The position numbers and the translations under genes are program-made. 64,000 nt of DNA from Streptomyces guryensis (lineage in GTDB: Bacteria; Actinomycetota; Actinomycetes; Streptomycetales; Streptomycetaceae), in contig NZ_JAJSBI010000031.1 in assembly GCF_021261325.1 (NCBI RefSeq), positions 1 through 64,000 on the forward strand. The letters run 5' to 3'. Below are positions 14,664 through 23,000 of the stretch, piece after piece (position 1 is the stretch's first letter; each line of letters opens with the position of its first letter). The notes under the pieces were generated by a model. It did no database searches. It worked only from the letters and a program-made list of their open reading frames with translations, and was not told the origin of the DNA.

Positions 14664-16133
14664 ATGCCTGAACGCCGTACCGTCGCACTCGTCACCCTTG
14701 GTTGCGCCCGTAACGAGGTGGACTCGGAGGAGCTCGCAGGCCGCTTGGAGGCGGACGGCTGGGACCTCGTGGAGGATGCCGCGGAAGCGGACGTCGCCGT
14801 CGTCAACACCTGTGGCTTCGTCGAGGCCGCCAAGAAGGACTCCGTCGACGCCCTCCTGGAGGCCAACGACCTCAAGGGCCACAGCAGAACCCAGGCCGTC
14901 GTGGCGGTGGGCTGCATGGCCGAGCGGTACGGCAAGGAGCTCGCCGAAGCCCTCCCCGAGGCCGACGGCGTACTCGGCTTCGACGACTACGCGGACATCT
15001 CCGACCGTCTGCAGACCATCCTGAACGGCGGCATCCACGCCTCCCACACCCCGCGCGACCGGCGCAAGCTGCTGCCGATCAGCCCCGCGGAGCGCCAGGA
15101 GTCCGCGACCGAGGTCGCACTGCCCGGCCACGCTCCGGTGGATCTGCCGGACGGGCTGGCGCCCGCTTCCGGCCCCCGTGCGCCCCTGCGCCGCCGGCTG
15201 GACGGTGCCCCGGTCGCCTCGGTGAAGCTCGCCTCCGGCTGTGACCGGCGCTGCTCCTTCTGCGCCATCCCGTCCTTCCGAGGCTCGTTCATCTCCCGCC
15301 GCCCGAGCGACGTGCTGAACGAGACCCGGTGGCTGGCCGAGCAGGGCGTGAAGGAGATCATGCTGGTCTCCGAGAACAACACCTCGTACGGCAAGGACCT
15401 CGGCGACATCCGCCTGCTGGAGTCGCTCCTGCCGGAGCTTGCCGAGGTCGACGGCCTGGAACGCGTGCGCGTGAGCTACCTCCAGCCGGCCGAGATGCGC
15501 CCCGGGCTGATCGACGTCCTGACCTCGACGCCGAAGATCGCCCCGTACTTCGACCTGTCCTTCCAGCACTCCGCCCCCGGCGTGCTGCGCGCGATGCGCC
15601 GCTTCGGCGACACGGACCGCTTCCTGGAGCTGCTCGACACCATCCGGAGCAAGGCACCCCAGGCGGGCGTGCGCTCGAACTTCATCGTGGGCTTCCCGGG
15701 CGAGAGCGCGGACGACCTGGCGGAGCTGGAGCGGTTCCTGGACGGTGCACGGCTGGATGCCATCGGCGTCTTCGGCTACTCCGACGAGGAGGGCACCGAG
15801 GCGGCGACGTACGAGAACAAGCTGGCCGAGGACGTCGTCGCGGAGCGGCTGGCACGTGTCTCCCGGCTGGCCGAGGAACTCGTCTCCCAGCGTGCCGAGG
15901 AGCGCCTGGGCGAGACCGTCCACGTGCTCGTGGAGTCCGTGGACGAGGACGGCGTGTACGGCCGTGGGGCGCACCAGGCGCCGGAGACGGACGGCCAGGT
16001 GCTGCTCACGAGCGGCGAAGGTCTGAGCGTCGGCCGTATGGTCGAGGCGAAGGTGGTCGGTACCGAAGGTGTCGACCTGGTGGCCGAGCCGCTGACGGGC
16101 TCGCTCGGGTGTAGTGAGGAGGCGGGCAGATGA
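14664..16133 (+). CDS. rimO: RimO: ribosomal protein S12 methylthiotransferase
   Basis: The 489-residue radical-SAM enzyme has an N-terminal MTTase domain whose three cysteines lie in TLGCARNEVDSEEL, VNTCGFVEAA and AVGCMAER. The radical-SAM motif CDRRCSFC (Cys193, Cys197, Cys200) is followed by a C-terminal TRAM domain. It adds a methylthio group to the conserved aspartate of S12. It is about 45 residues longer than many homologues because of an insertion before the radical-SAM motif (roughly 130-185), which is common in Streptomyces. The ATG at 14664 begins MPERRTVALVTLGC. Its stop overlaps the start of pgsA by four bases (ATGA), so the two are translationally coupled. Confidence 0.93.
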   Translation: MPERRTVALVTLGCARNEVDSEELAGRLEADGWDLVEDAAEADVAVVNTCGFVEAAKKDSVDALLEANDLKGHSRTQAVVAVGCMAERYGKELAEALPEADGVLGFDDYADISDRLQTILNGGIHASHTPRDRRKLLPISPAERQESATEVALPGHAPVDLPDGLAPASGPRAPLRRRLDGAPVASVKLASGCDRRCSFCAIPSFRGSFISRRPSDVLNETRWLAEQGVKEIMLVSENNTSYGKDLGDIRLLESLLPELAEVDGLERVRVSYLQPAEMRPGLIDVLTSTPKIAPYFDLSFQHSAPGVLRAMRRFGDTDRFLELLDTIRSKAPQAGVRSNFIVGFPGESADDLAELERFLDGARLDAIGVFGYSDEEGTEAATYENKLAEDVVAERLARVSRLAEELVSQRAEERLGETVHVLVESVDEDGVYGRGAHQAPETDGQVLLTSGEGLSVGRMVEAKVVGTEGVDLVAEPLTGSLGCSEEAGR

Positions 16134-16852
16134 CCGGAGTACCGGCATCGGCGGCGAACGGCTCCTCCCAGGCGGATTCCTCGCCGGCTGGCCCCCCCGC
16201 TTCCGACCGGCAGACAGGGGCGAAGTCCCCGAGGGGCGGGAAGCTGGCCGCCGTGGCCGTCAACCAGGCCAGCGTCTGGAACGTCGCCAACCTGCTCACC
16301 ATGCTCCGGCTGCTCCTCGTGCCCGGTTTCGTCGCGCTGATGCTGGCCGACGGCGGGTACGACCCGGCATGGCGCTCTTTCGCCTGGGCTGCCTTCGCCA
16401 TCGCCATGATCACCGACCTCTTCGACGGTCATCTGGCGCGCACCTACGACCTCGTCACCGACTTCGGCAAGATCGCCGACCCCATCGCCGACAAGGCGAT
16501 CATGGGGGCGGCGCTGATCTGTCTCTCCTCGCTGGGCGACCTGCCGTGGTGGGTGACCATCGTCATCCTGGGCCGGGAACTGGGGATCACGCTGCTGCGT
16601 TTTCTTGTCATCCGGTACGGCGTCATCCCGGCGAGCCGCGGCGGCAAGCTGAAAACGCTCACGCAGGGCGTGGCGGTGGGGATGTACGTCCTGGCACTGA
16701 CCGGCTGGCTGGCCACCCTGAGGTTCTGGGTGATGGCGGCGGCGGTCGTCCTGACCGTGGCGACCGGACTCGACTATGTAAGACAGGCCATTGTGCTGCG
16801 CAGGCAGGGAATCGCCGAGCGCAAGGCCGCGTTGGAGGAGACGGAAGCGTGA
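16130..16852 (+). CDS. pgsA: CDP-diacylglycerol-glycerol-3-phosphate 3-phosphatidyltransferase
   Basis: The 240-residue integral membrane enzyme contains the complete CDP-alcohol phosphotransferase signature DG-x2-AR-x8-G-x3-D-x3-D (DGHLAR...G...D...D) at about 95-122. Several hydrophobic helices follow. It makes phosphatidylglycerophosphate, the precursor of phosphatidylglycerol and cardiolipin. A hydrophilic N-terminal tail of about 40 residues precedes the first helix. Start and stop both overlap neighbouring genes by four bases, so it is the middle gene of a tight rimO-pgsA-cinA operon. Confidence 0.92.
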   Translation: MTGVPASAANGSSQADSSPAGPPASDRQTGAKSPRGGKLAAVAVNQASVWNVANLLTMLRLLLVPGFVALMLADGGYDPAWRSFAWAAFAIAMITDLFDGHLARTYDLVTDFGKIADPIADKAIMGAALICLSSLGDLPWWVTIVILGRELGITLLRFLVIRYGVIPASRGGKLKTLTQGVAVGMYVLALTGWLATLRFWVMAAAVVLTVATGLDYVRQAIVLRRQGIAERKAALEETEA

Positions 16853-17394
16853 ATTCACGGGCCGCCGACGTCGTGCGACTACTGACGGTGAGGGGCGAGA
16901 CCCTCGCAGTCGCCGAGTCCCTCACCGGCGGGCTGGTAGCGGCGGAAGTCACAGCCGCCCCAGGTGCGTCCAAGGCGTTCCGTGGCTCGGTGACCGCCTA
17001 CGCCACCGAGCTGAAGCACGAGCTGCTGGATGTCGACGCCACCCTGCTGGCACAGCGCGGAGCGGTGGATCCGCAGGTCGCGGCCCAGATGGCGGTCGGC
17101 GTGCGCAAGGCGCTGGGCGCCGACTGGGGCCTTGCGACGACCGGTGTCGCGGGCCCGGAACCGCAGGACGGGAAGCCCGTCGGGACGGTTTTCGTGGCCG
17201 TGGCAGGCCCCTTCGCGGCGGATTCCGGTTCCGCCGGTGGCGGAAAAGTCGAGGCGCTGCGGTTGAACGGCGACCGCGCGGAAATTCGTATGGAGAGTGT
17301 ACGGAGCGTACTCGCACTGCTCCTGAAGGAGCTTGCGAGCGAACAGTCCGGGAATGAGCTGGCACAGGATACGGAACAGAACGGGGGGTTTTGA
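16849..17394 (+). CDS. cinA: CinA C-terminal domain protein (NMN amidohydrolase type)
   Basis: The 181-residue protein matches the stand-alone C-terminal CinA domain. It has AVAESLTGGLVAAEVTAAPG and FRGSVTAYATELKHELLDV near the N terminus and GLATTGVAGPEPQDGKPVGT in the middle. Single-domain forms act on nicotinamide mononucleotide in NAD recycling. The GTG start overlaps the pgsA stop (GTGA), which implies coupled translation. The tail after about residue 160 is polar and probably not part of the fold. Confidence 0.88.
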   Translation: MNSRAADVVRLLTVRGETLAVAESLTGGLVAAEVTAAPGASKAFRGSVTAYATELKHELLDVDATLLAQRGAVDPQVAAQMAVGVRKALGADWGLATTGVAGPEPQDGKPVGTVFVAVAGPFAADSGSAGGGKVEALRLNGDRAEIRMESVRSVLALLLKELASEQSGNELAQDTEQNGGF

Positions 17395-17503
17395 TGTTTG
17401 CAGCCCTGAGTGAACACGACATCGCTCCCCGCACGGCCGCAGCGCAAGGCGGTACGGTGGGGCGTGAAGGATGCGGCTACGCGGTCCGAGGAGGGAGCCA
17501 CCG

Positions 17504-17878
17504 ATGATTCTGCTCCGTCGCCTGCTGGGTGACGTGCTGCGTCGGCAGCGCCAGCGCCAGGGCCGTACTCTGCGCGAAGTCTCCTCGTCCGCCCGAGTCT
17601 CACTCGGCTATCTCTCCGAGGTGGAGCGGGGGCAGAAGGAGGCTTCCTCCGAGCTGCTCTCCGCCATCTGCGACGCGCTGGACGTACGGATGTCCGAGCT
17701 CATGCGAGAAGTGAGCGACGAGCTCGCCCTCGCCGAGCTGGCCCGGTCTGCTGCGGCCACCGAGCCTGTGCCCGCGCCGGTTCGTCCGATGCTGGGTTCC
17801 GTGTCGGTGACCGGTGTGCCACCGGAACGGGTGACCATCAAGGCGCCCGCCGAGGCGGTGGACGTGGTCGCCGCGTGA
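17504..17878 (+). CDS. clgR: ClgR: transcriptional activator of clp protease and lon genes
   Basis: The 124-residue protein has an XRE-type helix-turn-helix (about 12-66) with the signature VSLGYLSEVERGQKEASSEL, a spacer, and a short tail ending VDVVAA. In S. lividans, ClgR activates clpP1P2, clpC and lon, and its last two alanines mark it for ClpP degradation. The same Ala-Ala end is present here. The ATG is set by a strong GAGGAGGGA ribosome site at 17488-17496. No clear GTTCGC-N5-GCG operator was seen immediately upstream. Confidence 0.92.
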   Translation: MILLRRLLGDVLRRQRQRQGRTLREVSSSARVSLGYLSEVERGQKEASSELLSAICDALDVRMSELMREVSDELALAELARSAAATEPVPAPVRPMLGSVSVTGVPPERVTIKAPAEAVDVVAA

Positions 17879-17917
17879 CTTTCACGCGCGTGGCTTCGTG
17901 AGCCGACGTGCACGTGC

Positions 17918-17938
17918 AAGGCCCCGGCCGGGGCTTCT
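17918..17938 (+). terminator. Hairpin after clgR, possible terminator
   Basis: GCCCC (17921-17925) and GGGGC (17930-17934) form a hairpin around GGCC, with AA/TT extensions. Only a weak T stretch follows, so terminator activity is uncertain. Confidence 0.4.
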
Positions 17939-18133
17939 CCAGGGAGAACTGGGGAGGTGCGGTCGGGGTTTTCGTGTTGTCGGGCCGCTTTGTACGCCTG
18001 TGCGGGTCCGTTTGCCGGTGCGGCTCGGGGCGGTCATGGTGGATGCCTGCGATGCGTTGCGCCCATGTGCCGTCGGTGCGCCCTCCCTGGGGGTGAAGGC
18101 GGCGGTCTAGCTTCGGGGCCGGAGGTGGCGTCC

Positions 18134-18412
18134 ATGGCACGGCCGATAGTGCGCCGGGGGGCGGTTCTCGGGCTCGGGGCGCTGTGGTGGTGGGCCGTAC
18201 TGCGGCTTGCGCTCGCGCCCGGTGCCGGGGTGCTGGAGGGGGCGGTCGCGGCCGGGGGATGGGGGCTGGGTCTGCTGCCGGTGCACTGTGTGCCCAAGAC
18301 GCGGGCGTCGGGTGCCGTGGGGGCAGGGCGCTGGCGGGGGGCCTGGCGGACGGCCCGTGTCACCACGGCATCGCCACCCCGCCGTTCGGACGCAGGATCT
18401 GGCCCGTCGTGA
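18134..18412 (+). CDS. Small membrane protein of unknown function
   Basis: The 92-residue product starts at an ATG closely preceded by GGAGGTG. It has two hydrophobic stretches, VLGLGALWWWAVLRLAL and a Gly/Ala-rich segment around residues 35-50, followed by a polar tail. Only the first ~60 residues look protein-like. The tail runs 53 bases into the end of the convergent dehydrogenase gene, which may mean the stop has drifted. No function can be assigned. Confidence 0.5.
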   Translation: MARPIVRRGAVLGLGALWWWAVLRLALAPGAGVLEGAVAAGGWGLGLLPVHCVPKTRASGAVGAGRWRGAWRTARVTTASPPRRSDAGSGPS

Positions 18413-19160
18413 ACGACGAGGCGTCGCAGGCCAGATACAGCACGGTGTGAGCGACGTCCTCCGGTTCGCCGACCCGGCCCAGCGGTGACATCCGGGCCAT
18501 CACTGTCTCGGTCTGCGCCTGCGCCTCGGCTTCATGGCGGTCGGTCATGGGGGTGCGGATCCAGCCCGGTGCCACCGCGTTGACCCGGATCCCGTGCCGG
18601 CCGACCTCGTTCGCCAGGGTCTTCGTCAGCTGGACCACGGCCGCCTTGGCCGCGCCGTAGCAGAGCAGGCCGGGACGGCCGGTGTCGACGGCGCCCGAGG
18701 CCATGGTGATGATGCTGCCGCCACTCTTCCGGTCCAGCATCAGGCGGGCGGCCTCCTGGCAGGCGTACAGCACCCCCTTGAAGTTCACGCTCAGGACCCG
18801 GTCGAGGTCCTCGTCCCGGGTCTCCAGGACCGGGCTGCTGTGCATGATCCCGGCGACCGCGGCCATCACGTCCAGGCGGTCACAGGACTCGACGGCCTGT
18901 CTGAGCTGCCCCCGGTCGGTGACGTCCAGGTGGTGGACACGGGCGGTGCCGCCGCCGTCCTTGATCAGGGTCGCCGTCTCGTGCAGGCCCAGTGCGTCGC
19001 GGTCGGCGCAGTGGACCGTGGCGCCGGCTTCGGCGAGCAGCACGGCCGAGGCGCGGCCGATGCCGCCGGCCGCTCCGGTGACGAATGCGGTACGTCCGGT
19101 GAGTTCGTACGCCTTGACGGGCATGAAGGGACGGTACGAGGGTTTCTGACGGGTCGTCAA
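18360..19160 (-). CDS. Short-chain dehydrogenase/reductase
   Basis: The 266-residue classical SDR has the NAD(P)-binding motif GAAGGIG (29-35), catalytic Ser155, Tyr168 and Lys172 (YGAAK), and the C-terminal PGWIRTPM and GRVGEPEDVA segments typical of FabG-like enzymes. The substrate cannot be predicted. The start is taken as TTG at 19160 because it overlaps the nei stop as TTGA, a sign of coupled translation. An ATG twelve codons later (19124, MPVKAYELTG) is the alternative and loses no domain sequence. Confidence 0.85.
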   Translation of the reverse strand: MTTRQKPSYRPFMPVKAYELTGRTAFVTGAAGGIGRASAVLLAEAGATVHCADRDALGLHETATLIKDGGGTARVHHLDVTDRGQLRQAVESCDRLDVMAAVAGIMHSSPVLETRDEDLDRVLSVNFKGVLYACQEAARLMLDRKSGGSIITMASGAVDTGRPGLLCYGAAKAAVVQLTKTLANEVGRHGIRVNAVAPGWIRTPMTDRHEAEAQAQTETVMARMSPLGRVGEPEDVAHTVLYLACDASSFTTGQILRPNGGVAMPW

Positions 19161-19993
19161 TTAGTCGTACGGCGTGGAGTTGTACGGGGTGGGGCGGCAC
19201 TCGGCGCCGGTCCCATCTGGCAGTTCGGGCACCAGTACGTGGGGCGTTCGCGGGAGCCGTCGCCCTGGTCGGCCACGCGCACGGAGGTGTGGCAGCGCAG
19301 GCACGGGCGGGGCGCGCGGCCGTACACGAACAGGTCCTGTCCGCGACGGCCCGTCGTGGTGCGGACCGGGCGGTCGCGGTTCGCCTCCAGGAGCTTCTTG
19401 GCGAGCGCGGGCAGCTTCGCCGCGCGGTCGGCGGGCAGTGCGCCGATGGGGAGCCAGGGGGTGGCGCCGAGCAGGAAGCAGAGCTCGCTCTTGTAGACAT
19501 TGCCGATGCCGGCGAGGTTGCGCTGGTCCAGGAGGGCCTCGCCGAGGGGGCGGGAGGGGTCGGCGAGGAGGTGGGCGAGCGCCTGCTCGGGGTTCCAGTC
19601 CGGGCCGAGGAGGTCGGGGCCGAGGTGGCCGACGGTGCGCTGTTCGTCGGTGGTGCGGAGGAGGTCGAGAACGGGCAGGCGGTAGCCGACCGCTGTGCGG
19701 TCCGCGGTGCCCAGGACCACGCGGATCTGGTGGGCGGGGCCGCCGCTCCAGCGTTGGCCGCTCGCGTACACCTTCCAGGAGCCGTCCATCCTCAGGTGGG
19801 AGTGGAGCGTCAGGCCCCCCTCGATACGGGTCAGCAGGTGTTTGCCGCGCGGGGTGACGTCCAGGATGGTACGGCCCGTGAGGTCGGTCGTGGCGTACTT
19901 GGGCACCCGGAAGTCGCTACGGGTCAGCACCTTCCCGGCGAGCGCGGTGTGCAGGCGCTTCGCGGTCTGCCAGACCGTGTCTCCTTCGGGCAT
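19157..19993 (-). CDS. nei: Fpg/Nei-family DNA glycosylase (endonuclease VIII type)
   Basis: The 278-residue enzyme starts MPEGDT: Pro2 and Glu3 are the catalytic residues of the Fpg/Nei family. The conserved lysine lies in RGKHLL (Lys51), the helix-two-turn-helix is around LDQRNLAGIGNVYKSE, and a C-terminal zinc finger is formed by Cys231, Cys234, Cys255 and Cys258. It removes oxidised bases and cleaves the abasic site. PEGDT at the N terminus points to the Nei branch rather than MutM. It lies next to lhr, as in other Streptomyces. Confidence 0.92.
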   Translation of the reverse strand: MPEGDTVWQTAKRLHTALAGKVLTRSDFRVPKYATTDLTGRTILDVTPRGKHLLTRIEGGLTLHSHLRMDGSWKVYASGQRWSGGPAHQIRVVLGTADRTAVGYRLPVLDLLRTTDEQRTVGHLGPDLLGPDWNPEQALAHLLADPSRPLGEALLDQRNLAGIGNVYKSELCFLLGATPWLPIGALPADRAAKLPALAKKLLEANRDRPVRTTTGRRGQDLFVYGRAPRPCLRCHTSVRVADQGDGSRERPTYWCPNCQMGPAPSAAPPRTTPRRTTN

Positions 19994-20051
19994 GGGTCAA
20001 GGGTGGCACGGACGGGCGCTCGCGGGCGCGGAGAGCGGGGGCACTTGCGGT

Positions 20052-23000
20052 TCAGGCCCGCAGCCGCAGCCCCCGCGGGGTTGCGATGAAGCCTGCTCCT
20101 TCCAGAAGGGTGCCGATGGGGGACGTCAGGGCCGAGGCGCCGTTGACCCGCTCCACCGTGACGGTGCCGAGGGAGCCCGCTCGGGCGGCCGCGGCCAGGG
20201 CCTGGGCGGCTGCCTGCAGGCGTGGGTCGCCGGTGGGTGTGCCTTCCGGTTCGGCGGGCCAGGCCAGCACAGTCTTGCCGCCGCGTTCCATGTAGAGCGT
20301 CAGCTCACCGTCTACGAGAACCACCAGGGACCCCGCCTTTCGGCCCGCCTTGTGCCCCGCTCCGGTCGGGGGATCCGGCCAGGGAAGCGCCGCGCCGTAC
20401 GCGTTCGCCGGATCGGCGGCGGCGAGGACGACGGCCCGGGAGTCGGGAGTGGGACGGGCCCGGCGATCCGGGAAGACGGAGCCGTACGAGCCGGGTGTAG
20501 AGCCGGGGCCGCTTCGGGGGCCGCCTGAGCCGGGGGACGCGAGGTCGCGGGGTGAGATGTATTCGTCGCGCGAGGCGCGAGTGGGCGGGAGGCCGAAGTC
20601 GTCCTCGAAGCCGGTGATGTCGAACTCGGGCCGGTCTCGGCGGGAGCGGTCCCCGCTGCGGGCGGTGCCGCTCCCCGACTCGAAGCCGTCCGTCCAGTCG
20701 AAGGTGTCGGGATCGTCGGCGCCCGGGGGCGTGTGGCCGTGGGGCGTTCCGGCGTTGTGGTCGCCAGGCGCGGTGAAGGCGTGGGACGAGCCGAAGGAGC
20801 CGGACGGGAAGCCGCTCGGCGTGCCATCGGCGGTCGGCTGCGGCAGGGTTTCGCCGCGGTCTCGGGCGTTGGACACCGCGCGCAGGCGGTCCACCGCGCC
20901 GTCCATCGCGAACTGTGCCGCGCCGAGCCCCTCCACCACATAGCCGCGCCGTGCCTGGCCGCTCTCCTCGAAGGCGGACAGGATGCGGTACGTCGCTGAG
21001 AAGCCGCCCTCGATGCCCTCCGCGGAGACGGCGCCCCGGGTGACCACGCCGTGCCGGTCGAGGAGCGTGCGGGCGACGGCGTGTGCGCGCACTGTCGGGT
21101 CGGCCTCGCGTGCCGGGAGCACGGACCAGCGGCCGGCGACGGTGGGCGGACCGCTGCGGGAGGCGGGCCGGGCTGCGGCGGTCAGGGAGCCGTAGCGCCC
21201 GCGAGGGACGCTGCGCTTGGCGCGGTGGGCTGTCGAGCCGGCGGTGCGGCCCGAGCCCAGCAGGGAGCGCATGGGGGTCAGCGTGTCGTTCGTGAGGTGG
21301 CCGGACCAGGCCAGGTCCCAGACAACGTCGGCCAGTTGGGGATCGGTGACCTCGGGATGGGTGGTAGCGCGGACCTGGTCGGCGATCTGGCGGAAGAACA
21401 GGCCGTAGCCCCCGGAGAGGGCGTCCAGCACGGACTGGTGGAGCGCGGTCAGTTCCAGGGGGTGCGGCGGGGGCAGGAGCAGGGGAGCAGCGTCCGCCAG
21501 GTAGAGGGAGACCCAGCCGTCCTTGCCGGGGAGGGCTCCCGCGCCGGCCCAGACGACCTCTCCGGCGGCGGTGAGCTCGTCCAGCATCGCAGGCGTGTAG
21601 TTGACGACGCGGGACGGCAGCACCAGCTTCTCCAGGGCCGACGCGGGCACGGACGCGCCCTGCAACTGCTCGACGGCACGCACCAGTCCGTCGCTACCGC
21701 GCAGCGCGTGCCCCTTGCCGATGTGCTGCCACTGCGGCAGGAACTGGGCGAGCGCGGCCGGTGCCACCGGCTCCAGTTCGTGCCGCAGCGCGGCCAGGGA
21801 ACGACGGCGCAGCCGGCGCAGCACTGCCGCGTCGCACCACTCCTGGCCGATGCCCGCCGGATGGAACTCACCCTGTACGACACGACCGTTCGCAGCGAGG
21901 CGTTGCAGTGCGCCTTCGGTGACGGCCACGCCCAGGCCGAAGCGGGCCGCAGCCGAGGCCGAGGTGAAGGGGCCGTGAGTACGGGCGTAACGGGCGAGGA
22001 GGTCGCCGAGGGGGTCCTTCACCGGCTCTGTGAAAGCCTCCGGGACGCCGACCGGCAGGGCGGTGCCGAGGGCGTCGCGCAGGCGGCCCGCGTCCTCGAT
22101 CGCCGCCCAGTGGTCCGCGCCGGCGATGCGGACCTTGATCGCGCGGCGGGCACCGGCCAGCTCCTGGGCCCACTGCGGCCCGGCGCACCGCTCGGCCAGC
22201 TCGGCGTCGGTCAGCGGGCCGAGCAGACGCAGGAGGTCGGCGACACCCTCGGCGTCCTTGACGCGCCGGTCCTCGGTGAGCCACTGGAGTTCCCGCTCCA
22301 GCTCGGTCAGCACCTCGGCGTCGAGCAGTTCGCGCAGCTCCGCCTGGCCCAGCAGCTCTGCCAGCAGCCGCGAGTCAAGGGAGAGCGCGGCGGCGCGGCG
22401 CTCGGCGAGGGGTGAGTCTCCCTCGTAGAGGAACTGGGCGACGTACCCGAAGAGGAGAGAGCGGGCGAAGGGGGAGGGCTCGGGGGTGGTGACCTCGACC
22501 AGGCGCACCTTCCGGGACTCCAGGTCGCCCATCAGCTCGACCAGGCCGGGGACGTCGAACACGTCCTGGAGGCACTCGCGGACCGCTTCCAGGACGATCG
22601 GGAACGAGCCGAACTCGCTGGCCACCTGGAGCAGTTGGGAGGCGCGCTGGCGCTGTTGCCACAACGGGGTGCGCTTGCCCGGGTTGCGACGCGGCAGCAG
22701 CAGCGCGCGGGCCGCGCACTCGCGGAAGCGGGAGGCGAACAGGGCGGAGCTGCCCACCTGGTCGGTGACGACCTGCGCGACCTCGCCCTTGTCGAAGACG
22801 ACGTCCGCAGCGCCGACGGGTGCCTGGTCGGCGTCGTACTCCGTGCCCGCCTTGGTCGGTTCCTGGTCGAGCAGGTCCAGGCCCATGAGGTCGGCGTCCG
22901 GGAGGCGCAGCACGACGCCGTCGTCGGCGTGCATGACCTGGGCGTCCATGCCGTACCGCTCCGAGAGCTTGGCGCCGAGGGCCAGTGCCCAGGGGGCGTG

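Noticed and set aside
17898..18110. Short frames between clgR and the small membrane gene
   Set aside because: No ribosome site and biased composition. The region carries a hairpin and probably only non-coding sequence.
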